Positions 38,473 through 50,379 of a DNA stretch of 64,000 bases are shown here, piece after piece (position 1 is the stretch's first letter; each line of letters starts with the position of its first letter). The translations under genes were made by a program, and so were the position numbers. Below the pieces are notes generated by a model. The model was not told where the DNA came from. It did no database searches and worked only from the letters and a program-made list of their open reading frames with translations. Source of the DNA: Arachis hypogaea. Taxonomy: Eukaryota; Streptophyta; Magnoliopsida; Fabales; Fabaceae. The DNA lies in contig NC_092040.1 in the NCBI RefSeq assembly GCF_003086295.3, positions 5,456,001 to 5,520,000 on the forward strand, given 5' to 3'.

Positions 38473-41400
38473 CTATTGGACATCAATTGTCCCTTGATTT
38501 TGAAGATCATGAGTGAAGATGAATTTGGGAGAAATATATTTTGTTCTATCACCTTTGATGTATTCACCCTTAAGTTGAGTAATGCATGATGTATTATCTT
38601 CAAATAGGACAGTTGGAGCTATCTTATGATCAATTAATCCACATAATAACAGAATATATTGGATCAGACTCCTGAGCCAAAAACACCCGCAACTTGCTTT
38701 ATGCATCGCTTGTATTTCAACATGATTAGAGGAGGTTGCTGCTATCGTCTGTTTCGTAGACCTTCATGATATAGCTGTACCACCATATGTGAAAAGGTAT
38801 CCTGTTTGAGATTTTCTTTTGTGTGGATTAGACAAGGATCCTGCATCTGCATAGCCAACTAGTGGTGACTTAGATCCATAGGGTTAAAACAATCTCATAG
38901 CAACCGTTCCATAAATATATCGAAAATTTTGTTTGATTCCATTCTAATATCCTCTGGTTGGAGAGGAATTATACCTTACTAGTAAATTTACTACAAATGA
39001 TATGTCAGATCGTGTATTATTAGCAAGGTACATTATTACTCCAATAGCACTAAGATATGATACTTTAGGACCAAGGATATCTTCATTTTCTTCTTTAGGA
39101 CGAAATTGATTATTTTCCACATCCAAAAATCTTACGATTATTGGGGTACTTAATGGATGCGACTTATCCATATAAAATCTCTTCAAGATCTTTTCTGTGT
39201 ATGTTGTTTAATGAATAAAGATCCATTTTTGTATGCTCGATTTGCAGGCCGAGACAAAATTTAGTCTTTCCAAGAGTTTTCATCTCAAACTCTTCTTTTA
39301 AAGTTTTGATAATTGTTGGAATCTCTTCAGGAGTTCCAATGATATTTAAATTATCAACGTACACAGCAATTATAATAAATTCAGATGCAGAAAACACAGG
39401 GCAGATATCATCATTCTTAAATCTATTTTTTTATTGATACTCAATAAGACGATTATACCACATTCGTCCAGATTGCTATAGACCATATAACGATATTTGC
39501 AATTTGACTGAGTATAATCCTTGTGAATATTCAATGGATGATATAGATATCTTTAATCCTTCAGGGACTTTCATATAGATATCACAATCTAATGAGCCGT
39601 ATAAGTAGGTTGTTACCACATCTATTAAATGCATATATAGTTTATGATATGCGGATAAACTAACCAAATAACGCAATGTTATTACATCCACTATAGTGGA
39701 ATATGTTTCTTTATAATATATACCAGGCCTTTGTGAAAAATCTTGTGCCACAAGTCGAGTTTTGTAGCGTACAACTTCATTTTTGTCATTTCGTTTTCTC
39801 ACAAATACATATCTATATCCAACAAGTTTTACATCTTTTGGTGTACGAACTACAGGTTCAAAGACATTACGTTTTACAAGTAAGACTAACTCAACTTTCA
39901 TAGCTTATTCCCATTTTGGCAAATCATTCCTTTGTCGATATTCTTCGACTGTTCTTGGCTCAAGATCCTTACTTTCATGCATGATATTTAATGCCACATT
40001 ATATGCAAATATTTCATCGACAATTATCTTATTTCGGTCCCATTTTTTTCCTATAAAAACATAATTTATCGAGATATCGTCATTTTCACAATTTTTAGGC
40101 ACCTGAACATCTTCTGACATTAAAATTATATAAGAATTTTGGATAATTGCAAATGTCTTTACTATGTCTTTTTCAACAAATATAGTATTTACCTCTTTTC
40201 TTTTTTTGAAGATTTTTGTCTTTGGCACCGATAGACCTGCCACGTTTCTGTCGTGAATTTGTTTCGGTGGCTATTTGTCCGACTGGGACCTCAATTCGAA
40301 TTGGATCATTTTCAACTGGTATATAGGATTTGGTTATCCTCTTTGTATCAGAAAATGCATCAGGCAATTCATTTGTCATTCTTTGCAAATGTATAATCTT
40401 TTGAACTTCTAGTTCACATTGTCTTAATCGAGGATCTAAATGCATCAAGTATGATGCATTCCAATTATGTTTCTTTTCATGAAGCTTATTCTCTCCCCTT
40501 AATGTTGGAAATTTTGATTCATCAAAATGACAATCCGTAAATCGAGTTTTAAATATATCTCTAGTTTGTATCTCCAGATACCTCACTATAGAGGGAGAAT
40601 TATATTCAACATGTATCCCCAATTTTTTTTGGGGTCCCATTTTGGTGCGAGAATGTGGTGCAATGAGAATATATATCGCACACCCGAATATTTTTAAATA
40701 AAAAATATTTGGCTGCTGGCCAAAAGCTAATTGCATAAGAAAAAAATGATGGTAACTTGTTGGCCTCAAACGAATAAGTGCTGCGACATGTAAAATAGTA
40801 TGCCTCCAAGTCGAGGTTGGGAGATTTGTTCTCATAAGAAAGGATCTAACAATTAATTGGAGGTTTTTAATAAGTGATTCTGCTAACCCATTTTGTGTGT
40901 GAACATGAGCTACTGGATGTTCAACGCTTATTTCGTTAGCCATGTAATAAGTATCAAAAGTTTAGAAAGTAAATTCACCAGCATTATCAAGATGAAGTGC
41001 TTTGATTGAATTTTCTGAAAAATGTGCTTTTAATCGAATAATTTGAGCAAATAATCTCGCAAATGTCATGTTGCGAGAAGATAATAAGCACACATGTGAC
41101 CATATCGAAGATGCGTCTATTAGAATCATAAAATATCTAAAAGATCCACATGGTGGATGAATAGGTCCACGTATATCGTCTTGAATCCTTTCTAGGAATT
41201 AAGGGAACTCAAATCCAATCTTTACTGGTGATGACCTTAAAATTAGCTTTCCCAGAGAACATGCAACACAACAAAATTCACTAGATTTAAGAATCTTCTG
41301 GTTCTTTAGTGAATGTCCATGAGAGTTTTCAATAATTCTCTATATCATGGTTGTTCCTGAATGACCCAATCGATTATGCCAAGTTATGAATTCATTTGAG

Positions 41401-41600
41401 CTAATAAACTTCTAGTTTACAATGGCATGTGATTTAATGGCACTAATTTTGGTATAATATAACCCAAATAAGAGTGAGGGTAACTTTTTTTAATATAATA
41501 TTTTTATTTAAATCATTTTTATAAAAATAAAACTTAACAATAAGTTTCTTACATTATTTATTTACATGAATACATAACAATCTCACATATTAAACTATCC
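38473..41600 (-). pseudogene. Copia pol remnant (integrase, reverse transcriptase, RNase H)
   Basis: Integrase C-terminal half is readable at 40173-40943 (HVHTQNGLAESLIKNLQ, HTILHVAALIRLRPTSYHH). Reverse transcriptase pieces lie at 39476-39901 (RYKTRLVAQDFSQRPGI) and 39164-39397 (IIAVYVDNLNIIG, the degenerate YVDD region). RNase H is near 38473-38706 (LFEDNTSCITQLKGEYIKG). In-frame stops and shifts separate the pieces, so no full polyprotein can be made. Confidence 0.88.
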
Positions 41601-42090
41601 CATTATTGATCAAATGATCAATATTTCCTTCAGGATCCTCAAAGAAATCAGATACATCATAATGAGTGGTGTAATTTTCAGCATCATTTGAAACAAAATT
41701 TGTTTACTTTCCTTTCTCATCATTTTTCAAAGATACTTGACAAAGATCAATTAGGTGCCTTGGTATACGACAGGTGCATGACCAATGGCCCTTTCCACCA
41801 CAACGGAAATATTTATCCTCTGTTGATTTATTTTACCCAGTGTTTTTTTTATCCCACTTCTGGTGAGATCACTCGTGAACATAATTCTTCTCCCTTCCAT
41901 AATTTTTCTTGTTACTAAAACCTTGCCATTTACCTCTTTTGGGGTAATGATTTGTCACATTTACTTCAGGAAATGGGGCGGTGCCAACTTGGCGTGCTTC
42001 ATGATTTTTTAAAAGCAACCCATTGTTGCGTTTAACAACAAGAAGGTAAGAAATTAACTCAAAATATTTTTTAAATTCTTTTTCTCGATA

Positions 42091-42555
42091 CTATTGCTGC
42101 AGGAGCACATTCGAGGCATAGAAGGTCAAAAAAGTTTTCTCTAACATATCATTATCAGTTATCTTTTCCCCACATAATTTCATTCGTGAGGTGATTCGAA
42201 ATATTGCTGAATTATATTCATTTATGGATTTAAAATCATGTAGATGCAAGTGCGTCCATTCATATCGGGCTTGAGAAAGTATCACTGTCTTTTGATGATT
42301 ATACCTTTCTTCAAGATTTTTTTCACATGCACGATCTTTTAATGTGAGATATTCATTTTTTAATCCTTCGTGAAGATGACGACGAAGGAAGATCATGACT
42401 TTGGCTTTATTATTCTGGGATGCATTATTTTCAACCTTAATGGTATCTCTAAGATCCATTGAATCAAGATGGATTTCAGCATCTAGTATCCATGATAAAT
42501 AGTTATTTCCTGATATATCAAGAGCATTAAATTTAAGATGAGAGAATTTCGACAT
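42091..42555 (-). pseudogene. Copia gag remnant
   Basis: A 154-codon frame begins at ATG 42555 (MSKFSHLKFNALDISGNNYL) and matches the start of plant copia Gag (UBN2-type). It stops early. A zinc-knuckle-like piece (YFRCGGKGHWSCTC) lies downstream near 41770-41830 in a separate frame, so gag is broken. Confidence 0.85.
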
Positions 42556-42614
42556 AATGAAAATTTATTACTTGAATCTCCCTAAATTTTGATCAGAGTC
42601 TCATGTTGATAGCG

Positions 42615-42979
42615 TGTTATAAAATAAATAATTAAAAAAGAAAAAATAAAAATAAAGCGATGTAAATAAATAACTCTAGCATTCAACCCAATTAATATTT
42701 CTAATATATGTAGTAATATATAAAAGAGAGAGGAAAAATAAATGATATTGTATAAAGAGGGAGGAAACTAATAAAGAGAGAGTTTATATTGTATAAGAGA
42801 AGAGTATGGTATTATTATTTTTGTGTATAATTCACATGGCACACTATCCCTATTTATATCTGTAAGAGAATTTCATTTTCAACTCTCAATTAATTTAAAT
42901 TTATATTTGAAAAGATAATTTATTCAGTTAACCGCCTAAATTATAAATGGACATCCATGTGTTTGTTCTTGTCACAACA
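42615..42979 (-). repeat. 5' LTR of the copia element
   Basis: 365 bp, similar along its length to the copy at 37800-38158 but with many substitutions and small indels. Confidence 0.9.
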
Positions 42980-43790
42980 GTTACCAAGGTAAGAAGACCC
43001 GATTAAAACAGGTATAGGTCCGATTTGCCTTAGTAGAACGAGAAGGAATGAAAGATAGTTTCTCGCAGACGAGATTGTCCTCGGTATAGGTGCTAGAAAT
43101 AAGAATAGTGACAGAGGCGATTCTAGTCTCAAGAAGTTGGGAGGGTTAAATTGAAAATTTGATTCTTGCAAAGAGGATGGATGCAGCGTAGTAAAGAGAA
43201 GGTTGAACAGAGAGAAAGGTCAAAGAAGGAGGTTGGAGGAGGTGGTGGTTGCTTAACGACTTTCTTCTTGTGACACTAAATCTAAGGAAGTTGGCTTCCG
43301 ACGTTGAGAATAATATTGTACCTGTCGAGAATAATGGGTAGAATCACTATAAGTGCCATTGAGTATCAATGTAGATCTCAAGTTATAGGAAGAAGAAAGA
43401 AGAGCCTTGGTGTTTCCCAATGAGAACATAAGCAAAGAAGATAACATTTTTGCGGTTGTGTTGGTGGAGAGAATGTGCGGTTAATGGAAATGACATTGAG
43501 AATGATGAGTTTGTGGTAGTAGTATGTAAGTTGAGTTGTGCAGAGCTAAGCTAAAATGATAGCAGATACGATGGCAATGAAAGAAATGGAATAAGAGAAG
43601 CATGTTGAAGCGTGGTAACATAAGCATAGCCATTGATGGAGGAGTTAATAAAAAATTATACAAAATATTTATTGACAATGAATATATATAAAATAGTAAT
43701 AAATTGGGATAATTTTGTAAATATTTGCATATCTCCGTTTCATAAAACTCTCTTATAAAGCTCCATCGAATACTTTGCCAGCAAACAAAT

Positions 43791-44978
43791 CCTATCAAAA
43801 TAAAAAGAGAATAAAATAGTTAAAAGCTAAGGTAAAAAAACGTAGTCAAACTAGCTGAAAATAATTCGTAGATTCTCCAAAGTTAAAAACGTTAAGTGTA
43901 TCTCCCATAACCACATTTCTATATAAATCAAATAAGTTATATTCGATTTAAAGAGGTTGATAATAAATCAAACGAGTGTATTTTAATTGATGCATAGTTT
44001 GTGGCAGCTAGTAATTCAAGTGAGGTTGTTTCGAATTGTTGGGTTTGGTCGTCCATAATAAATTGACACAGTGAACTTCAATTTATATGTAAACGTGCTT
44101 CAAGGTAAATCGATTTACCCTCATTCGATTTACACACAAATTTCTGCATATATAATTTGAATTCACTTAATTTGAATTATATTGCACTAAACAATTTTTT
44201 TTCAAAAATTTTAAAATAATTCATTATAATATTACTAGTTATGTGTTAAAAAAATAATTGAAATACCTTATACTAAACTATTATTTTAGGAACTACATCA
44301 TATTTCTTTACAAAAAATTAACTTTTAAGATATTAATTAATACAATAGTGTGTATAGTTATATATTATACATATAAAATTACCTATTAATATTCAATAGA
44401 CGATTTGGTTGAATATTAGCAAATAAGATATAATAAATATGAATATTATGGAGATAATTAGTATTAAATTTCTAAATTACCTTTAAATTAAACGAAAATA
44501 TTATTCATATATAAGGTTATCTGGTTCTAAAGAAAGCAGGACCTTAAAAACAAATCTTACTTAAAAAAATAAACTTACCTAAAAATCTCACTTTTAGTAG
44601 CAAAATTAAAGATATTAAATTTCTAATAAAAAAATTAAAGATATTTGTAGTAAAATTCATATTGTCTATTAATATTATGTATTATTTATGTACTCTTGCT
44701 ATAATTAATTATCATCAATGTTAAACTAATAAAAAATTAATCTAAGTAACGAATGATTTAAAATTTTGGATTTTTTTAATTTAAATAATTTTGTCAATCA
44801 AATTTTATTACTTGAGATGATGCAATAAATTGATGATAATATATATGAATTGTTTGAGTCTGATTTGTTACTGTATTGCTATATTGAGTAATCCAGAAAT
44901 CTTTTATTTTACTTTTTTTTGTGACTTAGCTATGCTTAAAATAGTTTGATGACCGGGTCCAATTTTTAGGAAAAACAA
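43791..44978. other. AT-rich intergenic region, nothing recognised
   Basis: AT-rich with no coding signal. Short inverted words around GTAAATCGATTTAC (about 44100-44145) are present but too short to name. Confidence 0.5.
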
Positions 44979-45302
44979 TGCCCTTTTTCCTACCAGATCA
45001 GGAGTTTGTGCAGTGCTTCGGCCACACCGCTACCGTTGTGGCGAAGCTGACACCTACATCCACAGCCTTCTCCAACCACTCAGACGCCTTCATCAGAATG
45101 AAGTCCTAAAAGAATAGTTGCAGGAGCTTGAGGGAAAACCGAAAGAGAAAGAAGAATCTAAGAGTTCCGATGCCCCAAGTCAAAGGGATTAGAATCCAAA
45201 GTAGAGGAAGAGCCCTGGTGTGATTCGTGGAAGACCTCCTATTCGTCAAGGTTTCCAAGGTAGTGGGAGGCCTAGGAAGTGGCCGCGGACTTATGATGAT
45301 TA
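44979..45302 (+). pseudogene. Possible retro-pseudogene fragment, parent unknown
   Basis: Starting at an ATG at 44979 the plus strand reads FVQCFGHTATVVAKLTPTST and then DAFIRMKS before a stop. Shifting frame gives LQELEGKPKEKEESKSSDAP and later GRPPIRQGFQGSGRPRKWP, ending at a stop near 45300. The composition is protein-like and richer in G+C than its surroundings, but stops and a frame change break it. I do not recognise the parent gene. Confidence 0.3.
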
Positions 45303-45985
45303 GGTGTTGGATCTTAAAAGGTATAATCTTTTTGGAGTTGCATATTTGAGTTTGTTGCTGTTGTGGATGTTGTGAAGTTGTTTAATTGTTTTGCCTGAAT
45401 CTGCTAAATGTGTGTTTTTGGTGGACTTTGTTTTGTGATTGGATGTAATTTTTCTTGCCCCTACCATGTAATGCATGTTAATTTTCCTTGTCCAGGATCT
45501 CTTTAACTCAGGTTGGTAGCTTTATTGTGATGGCCAAATTGTATGTGTGATATTTGTTCCTGTATGTTAGTTGCTTCAGAAGTGATAGAAATGATAGAAT
45601 GATGATATACAATTTGTTAGGTTAGTTAAATCTGATATGAGCTTACTATTTGCATCGAGTTTGCATCCCTATTATTATCTTTTAACCTTGTGATTGCTTG
45701 GATTTCCGGGGAATGCAGAATGAACTGAGAAATGTTAAGTTTCTTTGGTTTGGAAGGGGATCAGAGTACACTAATTTTTGTGGAGTTGAGGCGCCTTCAA
45801 GTCCCGGCTTCTGAAATTGCAGCCGACATTCGAGTAGTTGTCTGAATTTCCACGGCTAGTAGTACTACTGTTGTGTTGATATGTTTAGATATTGTTCATA
45901 ATATATTTTAGGAATCTCTCTTTGGGTATCTCATATATGCTTTTGTAACATTGACGGTTGTGCATAGCTTTTCTTAATTCTGAAT
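45303..45985. other. Intergenic stretch without recognisable features
   Basis: No ORF of note. It may include the 3' UTR of the pseudogene-like segment to its left, as it is T-rich and transcript-like in composition. Confidence 0.4.
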
Positions 45986-46069
45986 ATTTTTTTTTTGCCT
46001 TGGCCCAATGCCAAACAAACCAGGAAACTGGGTTGGGTCAGGAAACAACATAACCTTAAGCTACTGATG

Positions 46070-46453
46070 TAACACCCGATCCCTCTCTTCTTCCCTCTCG
46101 CTCTCCGACACTTGATTTCCGTCAGCTGCACAGCCGTTACCGTCGCCGGTCCGGCGTCGATCCCAGAGGCTGAGCTAGCACCGTTTCTCCCCGCCCCGCT
46201 GCCTCAGATCGTCAGTTCTGCTATGGCCTATTCCATCTCTCTTGCTGCTACAACTGATTTTCACCGCCGCCGTCTGATGCATTTGTCCGTGGGTGAAGCC
46301 GTTTCTTCCGGATCTCTGCCATTAATCTTCGTCGCCAGCAAAGCTCCGGTTGGCTCCTAATCCACGCCGAACTTCTCTTTCCCTGCTTGACATCCTTGCC
46401 CAGGTGTGTTAGTGTTATTCACGGAGACGTTTGTCCTTCCCGGTGAAGTCGTA
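46070..46453. other. G+C-rich segment near the LINE 3' end
   Basis: This part of the LINE 3' region is richer in G+C than its surroundings. It carries an 82-codon plus-strand frame (46112-46360) antisense to the element, and a donor-like CCAGGTGTG at about 46400. I cannot match it to a known protein. It may be LINE 3' UTR or a captured host fragment. Confidence 0.3.
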
Positions 46454-49400
46454 TTAGCACCGTTGACAACTGAGAGAGGGTTTATAGTTCCCAAATTTGG
46501 CATCAGGTCTCTCTGTCACATTGATTCCCCAAAATTCATATTTCCTTGCCTTTGAATTATGGAATGCAATGTGTTTTGAGTCTTGCCCATTAAATGGCTT
46601 CGATTGGAGCATCCATTCTGGTTTGAAGCTTCCCTCCTCAATTGTTCTGCTATCTCTGGTGGGGGCTTCCATCTCCAATTTTCCTCTAATTGGCCTGTCA
46701 GGAAACATTTCACCACTCTATCTGCAACTTTATTTCCCTCTCTAGGGATCCACGTGAAGCCACAATTGGAAAGACTCTCAGCCAGAAGAAAAATATCTCG
46801 AAGAATCGATTTCACCTATCTTATATAAGTTTTTTATTTCACTGCTTGCACAAGAGGTAAATTATCTGATTCTATTAAGATTTGCTCCAAATTAAGATTT
46901 GTAGCTAAAATTAGTGCCCTTCTTATTGCTTCTGCTTCTGCAGCCAGGCTGGAATGAGCTCTGATTCTCATTGATTCTCTTTTTAACAGTCTCCTGGAAT
47001 TGTCTCGAATCACAATTGTAGTTGCTCCCTCTGTCATCGATCTACTATACGCAGCATCTATGTTAGCCTTCAGCCAGTCCCTCGGTGGAGGTCTCCAAGT
47101 AATGCTCTTTCTGCTTATACTCCTGTTATGGTTTTGCCTGAGCTACTCCTTTTTTTGCATTGCTTTCCTGATTTCTGATTCTAGGATTTTAGCTCTGATG
47201 ATGGTAGCATTGGGGTTGGGGATAGTGTTTTGGAATATAGTCTGGTTTCTCGTTTTCCAAATCTCCCAGCTTAGCACTCCAATTCTTCCAATCAGATCCT
47301 CTGCCTCTTCCTTTCCTTGTCCTCTAATTTTCCTGCACATTTCAAGCAGCCATTTTGCGAAAGTCTTGACTGTCTCTGGTGTTGGTAAACATTTACTCTG
47401 TTCTTCAAACCACATGCTCTAGTCCACGGGCATAGAAGAATTGCATGTTCCGTGGTCTTTATTCCTTCCCTGCAAATTCGACAGATAGGAGTATTAGTTA
47501 TTTTCTTTTTAAATAAGTTATTATATACTGGTATTATATCATGCGCAGCTTTCCATAAAAACATTCTTATCTTCGACGAAACATTCATTCCCTATATCTC
47601 TTTCCAAAGATCCATCATATTTGTGCTTGTTGACGGTCCCGCTCTCTCGCTGACCTGTTTTTCCTTCTTTACCACATGATATCCTGTCTTAACAGTGTAA
47701 CCCCCATCCCATCTAAAAGGCCATATTAGTCTGTCCTTGCTCCTCAATAGACTTATGGGTGTTTGCAAAATTTTGTTGCTTATGTTCTCCGTAAATAATT
47801 CTATTATTCTTCCTTGTTTCCATCCTTCTCCTTGGATGATGAGCTTGTTTACTTTGTCCACTGAGTAATTTCTGCTCAAAAGGATTTTACTCATGCCCAT
47901 AACCCAGTTGTCTTCCCATATCTTTACTTTTGAGCCCTTTTCAATACTCCATCTCCCATTCCTTTTTAAGAAATCCCTGCCCTGGATAAGATCTTTCCAA
48001 GCCCATGATCCCCCACTCCCGATGTCTGCTTCCCAAAAATCACTATCCTCAAAATATATTTGCTTTTAGAATTGTTACTCATATTGCATTTGGATTTTCA
48101 TTCACTCTCCATGCTTGCTTGGCTAGATATGCTAAATTCTGACACTGTAAGTCCCTAAAACCTAACCCACGATCCCTCTTGCTTTTGCAAACCTTTCTCA
48201 AGCTTTTCCAGTGTATTCCCTTCTCTCTCTTGGTATCTGCCCACCAAAATCTTGCAACTTTTGATCCTATTCTTTGGCAAAAGTTTTTGGGCAGCAAGAC
48301 AATGCTCATAGCATAACTGGGTAGGTATGGCTTGAATAACTGCTTTAATCAAAGTCTCCTCCCTTGCCTAGTTGAGTAGTCGCTCTTTCCACCCTTCAAT
48401 TTTATTGTCTATCCTTTCTTCTAGCCATGCCAACACTTTGTTTTTCGATTTTCCCCAATGTGCCAGTAATCCGAGATATTTCCCAGAATTTTCCAAGTTT
48501 GCATGCCCATAATCTCTTCTATATTGACCCTTGTCTGAATCCGTACCTGCTGTCCAAATATTATGCCCGATTTCTCTAAATTTATCTTCTGTCCCGATGC
48601 ATCCGTGTATCTGTTCAGAATTAAGATGCTTTGATAAAGTTCTCTTCTTTGGCTTCCGTAAAAAGAATGCAATCGTCTGCAAACAGAAGGTGGGTGATAA
48701 CTGGTACTGTTAGAGCAAGTTTAACGCCTGAAATACGTCCTTCCCTTTGTGCTTCCTCCATAAGTGTTGTGAAAACCTCTGCCACCATAATGAAAAGTTA
48801 TGGCGATATAGGATCACCTTGTCTTAGACCTCTTTGAGGTTTTATCCTTTTAGACAGCTTACCATTTATTTTAAATTTATAACTTGCACTTTTGACACAC
48901 TCCATTACTAATTGTATCCAGCTCTGCTCAAAACCAAAGGAATGTAAAATTTTTTCCAAAAAATCCCACTCTAATCTATCATAAGCCTTGTTCATGTCCA
49001 ATTTTACAGCTAAGTTTTGGGAGCCAAACCTGCCTTTTTTGTTTAAATTGTGGAAGGCCTCCTGAATAATAACAAGGTTGTCTTCTATGAATCTTCCTCC
49101 CACGAAAGCGCTTTGGGTAGGGGAGTTAATTTATCAAGAAACTTTTTTAATATAAGGACAATGATTTTCGTCACGCTCTTGTAAATGTAATTACAGCAGC
49201 TGATAGGTCTTAATTGGCTAAGGCATTCTAGTTGTTTAACTTTGGGAATCAGGACCACCGTAGTCTCTTCCATGTCCTCTGGCATTCTCCTGCTAGCAAA
49301 AATTTCCTTAATAACATCACAGGCCTCTCTACTGATGATATCTCAGTGCTTTTGAAAGAATAAACCATTAAGACCATCTGGACCAGGCGCTTCCAGGCTT

Positions 49401-50379
49401 TCCATACTGAAGGCTGCATCCCTTATCTCCTTATCTGACACTTCCTTTAGAAGCTCCCTGTTCATTTCTATCGTGACCCTTTTCGGGATAATTCAGGTGC
49501 ATTCCCCTACTTTGCTCCTTGTGGTTGTGGCAAATAGATTAGTGAAGTGTCTCTCCACTAATTCCATGATGTCCTTGCTCCCTGTGATCCAGTTTTCCTC
49601 TACGTCCTTCAATCTTTCGATCTTATTCAAGTCTCTTCTTTGAATTGTCGTTGCATGGAAGTAGGAGGTATTTTTGTCCCCAAACTTTAGCCATTTTAAT
49701 TTTGCTTTTTTGGCCCCAGTACTTTTCTTCTTTCTTCCAAAGCGGTGATATTTTTACGTTCAGATCCTTGATCCTTTTCTGCTGCTGTTCTGAAAATTCC
49801 TGATTCTGAAGTTTTGAGATTTCTTCCTTAAGTTAGTTAATTTTCTTATCTGCTCTAGTGAAAGTTCTTTTGCTCCATTGCTCCAATTCCTTCTTGCAAC
49901 TCTTGAATTTTTCTTGTAGTTTTTTTTCCATTTATTCCTTTTTATTCTCATGCTTTTTCCATCCTTGCTTGATGATCTTCTCACAATCTTCGTGATCTTC
50001 CCAATATGCTTCATACTTGAAATGTCGTTCGAATTTCTCTCTCAGTTCCAGCCTTAAAACCAAAGGACAATGACAAGATCCTATCATCGGGAGGGCTGTG
50101 AGGGTTGCATTCTGATATAATCTCCTCCACTCCCAGTTGACAAGAACCCTGTCAAGCATTTCTCTTGTAACGAAGCCATTCCTAGGATTGCTAAACCACG
50201 TGAATTTTTCTCCCTTAAGATCAATGTCCATCATTCTATTACCATTCACAAAATTCCTAAACTCTTCCACCTGCTCTCTTGGCTTTGGGTGTAAGCCCAC
50301 CTTTTCTTCCTGATTCAAAATATCATTAAAATCCCCAATGAACAATTGTGGTTCATTTTGATTCTGATTTTGAGCTACT
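46454..50379 (-). pseudogene. LINE ORF2: endonuclease C-terminus, reverse transcriptase, zf-RVT, RNase H
   Basis: From right to left: endonuclease C-terminal half (LFIGDFNDILNQEEKVG; DRVLVNWEWRRLYQNA; MIGSCHCPLVLRLE) at 49932-50379; reverse transcriptase (VVLIPKVKQLECLSQLRPIS; LAVKLDMNKAYDRLEWDF; GLRQGDPISP) at 48798-49285 with the catalytic FADD motif near 48665-48683; zinc-binding tail (RMFLWKAAHDIIPVYNNLF; CRICREGIKTTEHAILLCPW) at 47292-47588; RNase H region (SLAAEAEAIRRALILATNLN; FTWIPREGNKVADRVV) at 46516-47037. Several frameshifts and stops separate these pieces. Confidence 0.88.

Larger units (their letters stand above)
37800..42979 (-). mobile_element. Ty1-copia LTR retrotransposon, complete but degenerate
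   Basis: LTRs at 37800-38158 and 42615-42979 both start TGTTAT and end ACAACA (plus-strand reading). The element is bounded by the 5-bp duplication GTTAC (37795-37799 and 42980-42984). Coding remnants on the minus strand run gag, integrase, reverse transcriptase, RNase H, the copia order. Next to the 5' LTR (right side) the minus strand reads CTATCAACATGAGACTC, resembling the internal initiator-Met tRNA primer site of many plant copia elements. The LTRs have visibly diverged and the ORFs carry stops and shifts, so this is an old, inactive copy. Confidence 0.92.
37495..43790. mobile_element. TIR DNA element interrupted by a copia retrotransposon
   Basis: The left arm (about 37495-37650, containing AAAGTATTTGATGGAACTTC) and right arm (about 43632-43790) are imperfect inverted repeats of some 155 bp. 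Examples are GTATTTGATGG against CCATCGAATAC, and AACCCCTCCATTAAT against ATTGATGGAGGAGTT. Removing the copia insertion leaves about 1.1 kb, so this was a non-autonomous element. Long TIRs suggest the Mutator-like group, but no 9-bp target duplication could be confirmed, so superfamily is tentative. The remaining internal part (42985-43631) has no intact ORF. Confidence 0.55.
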
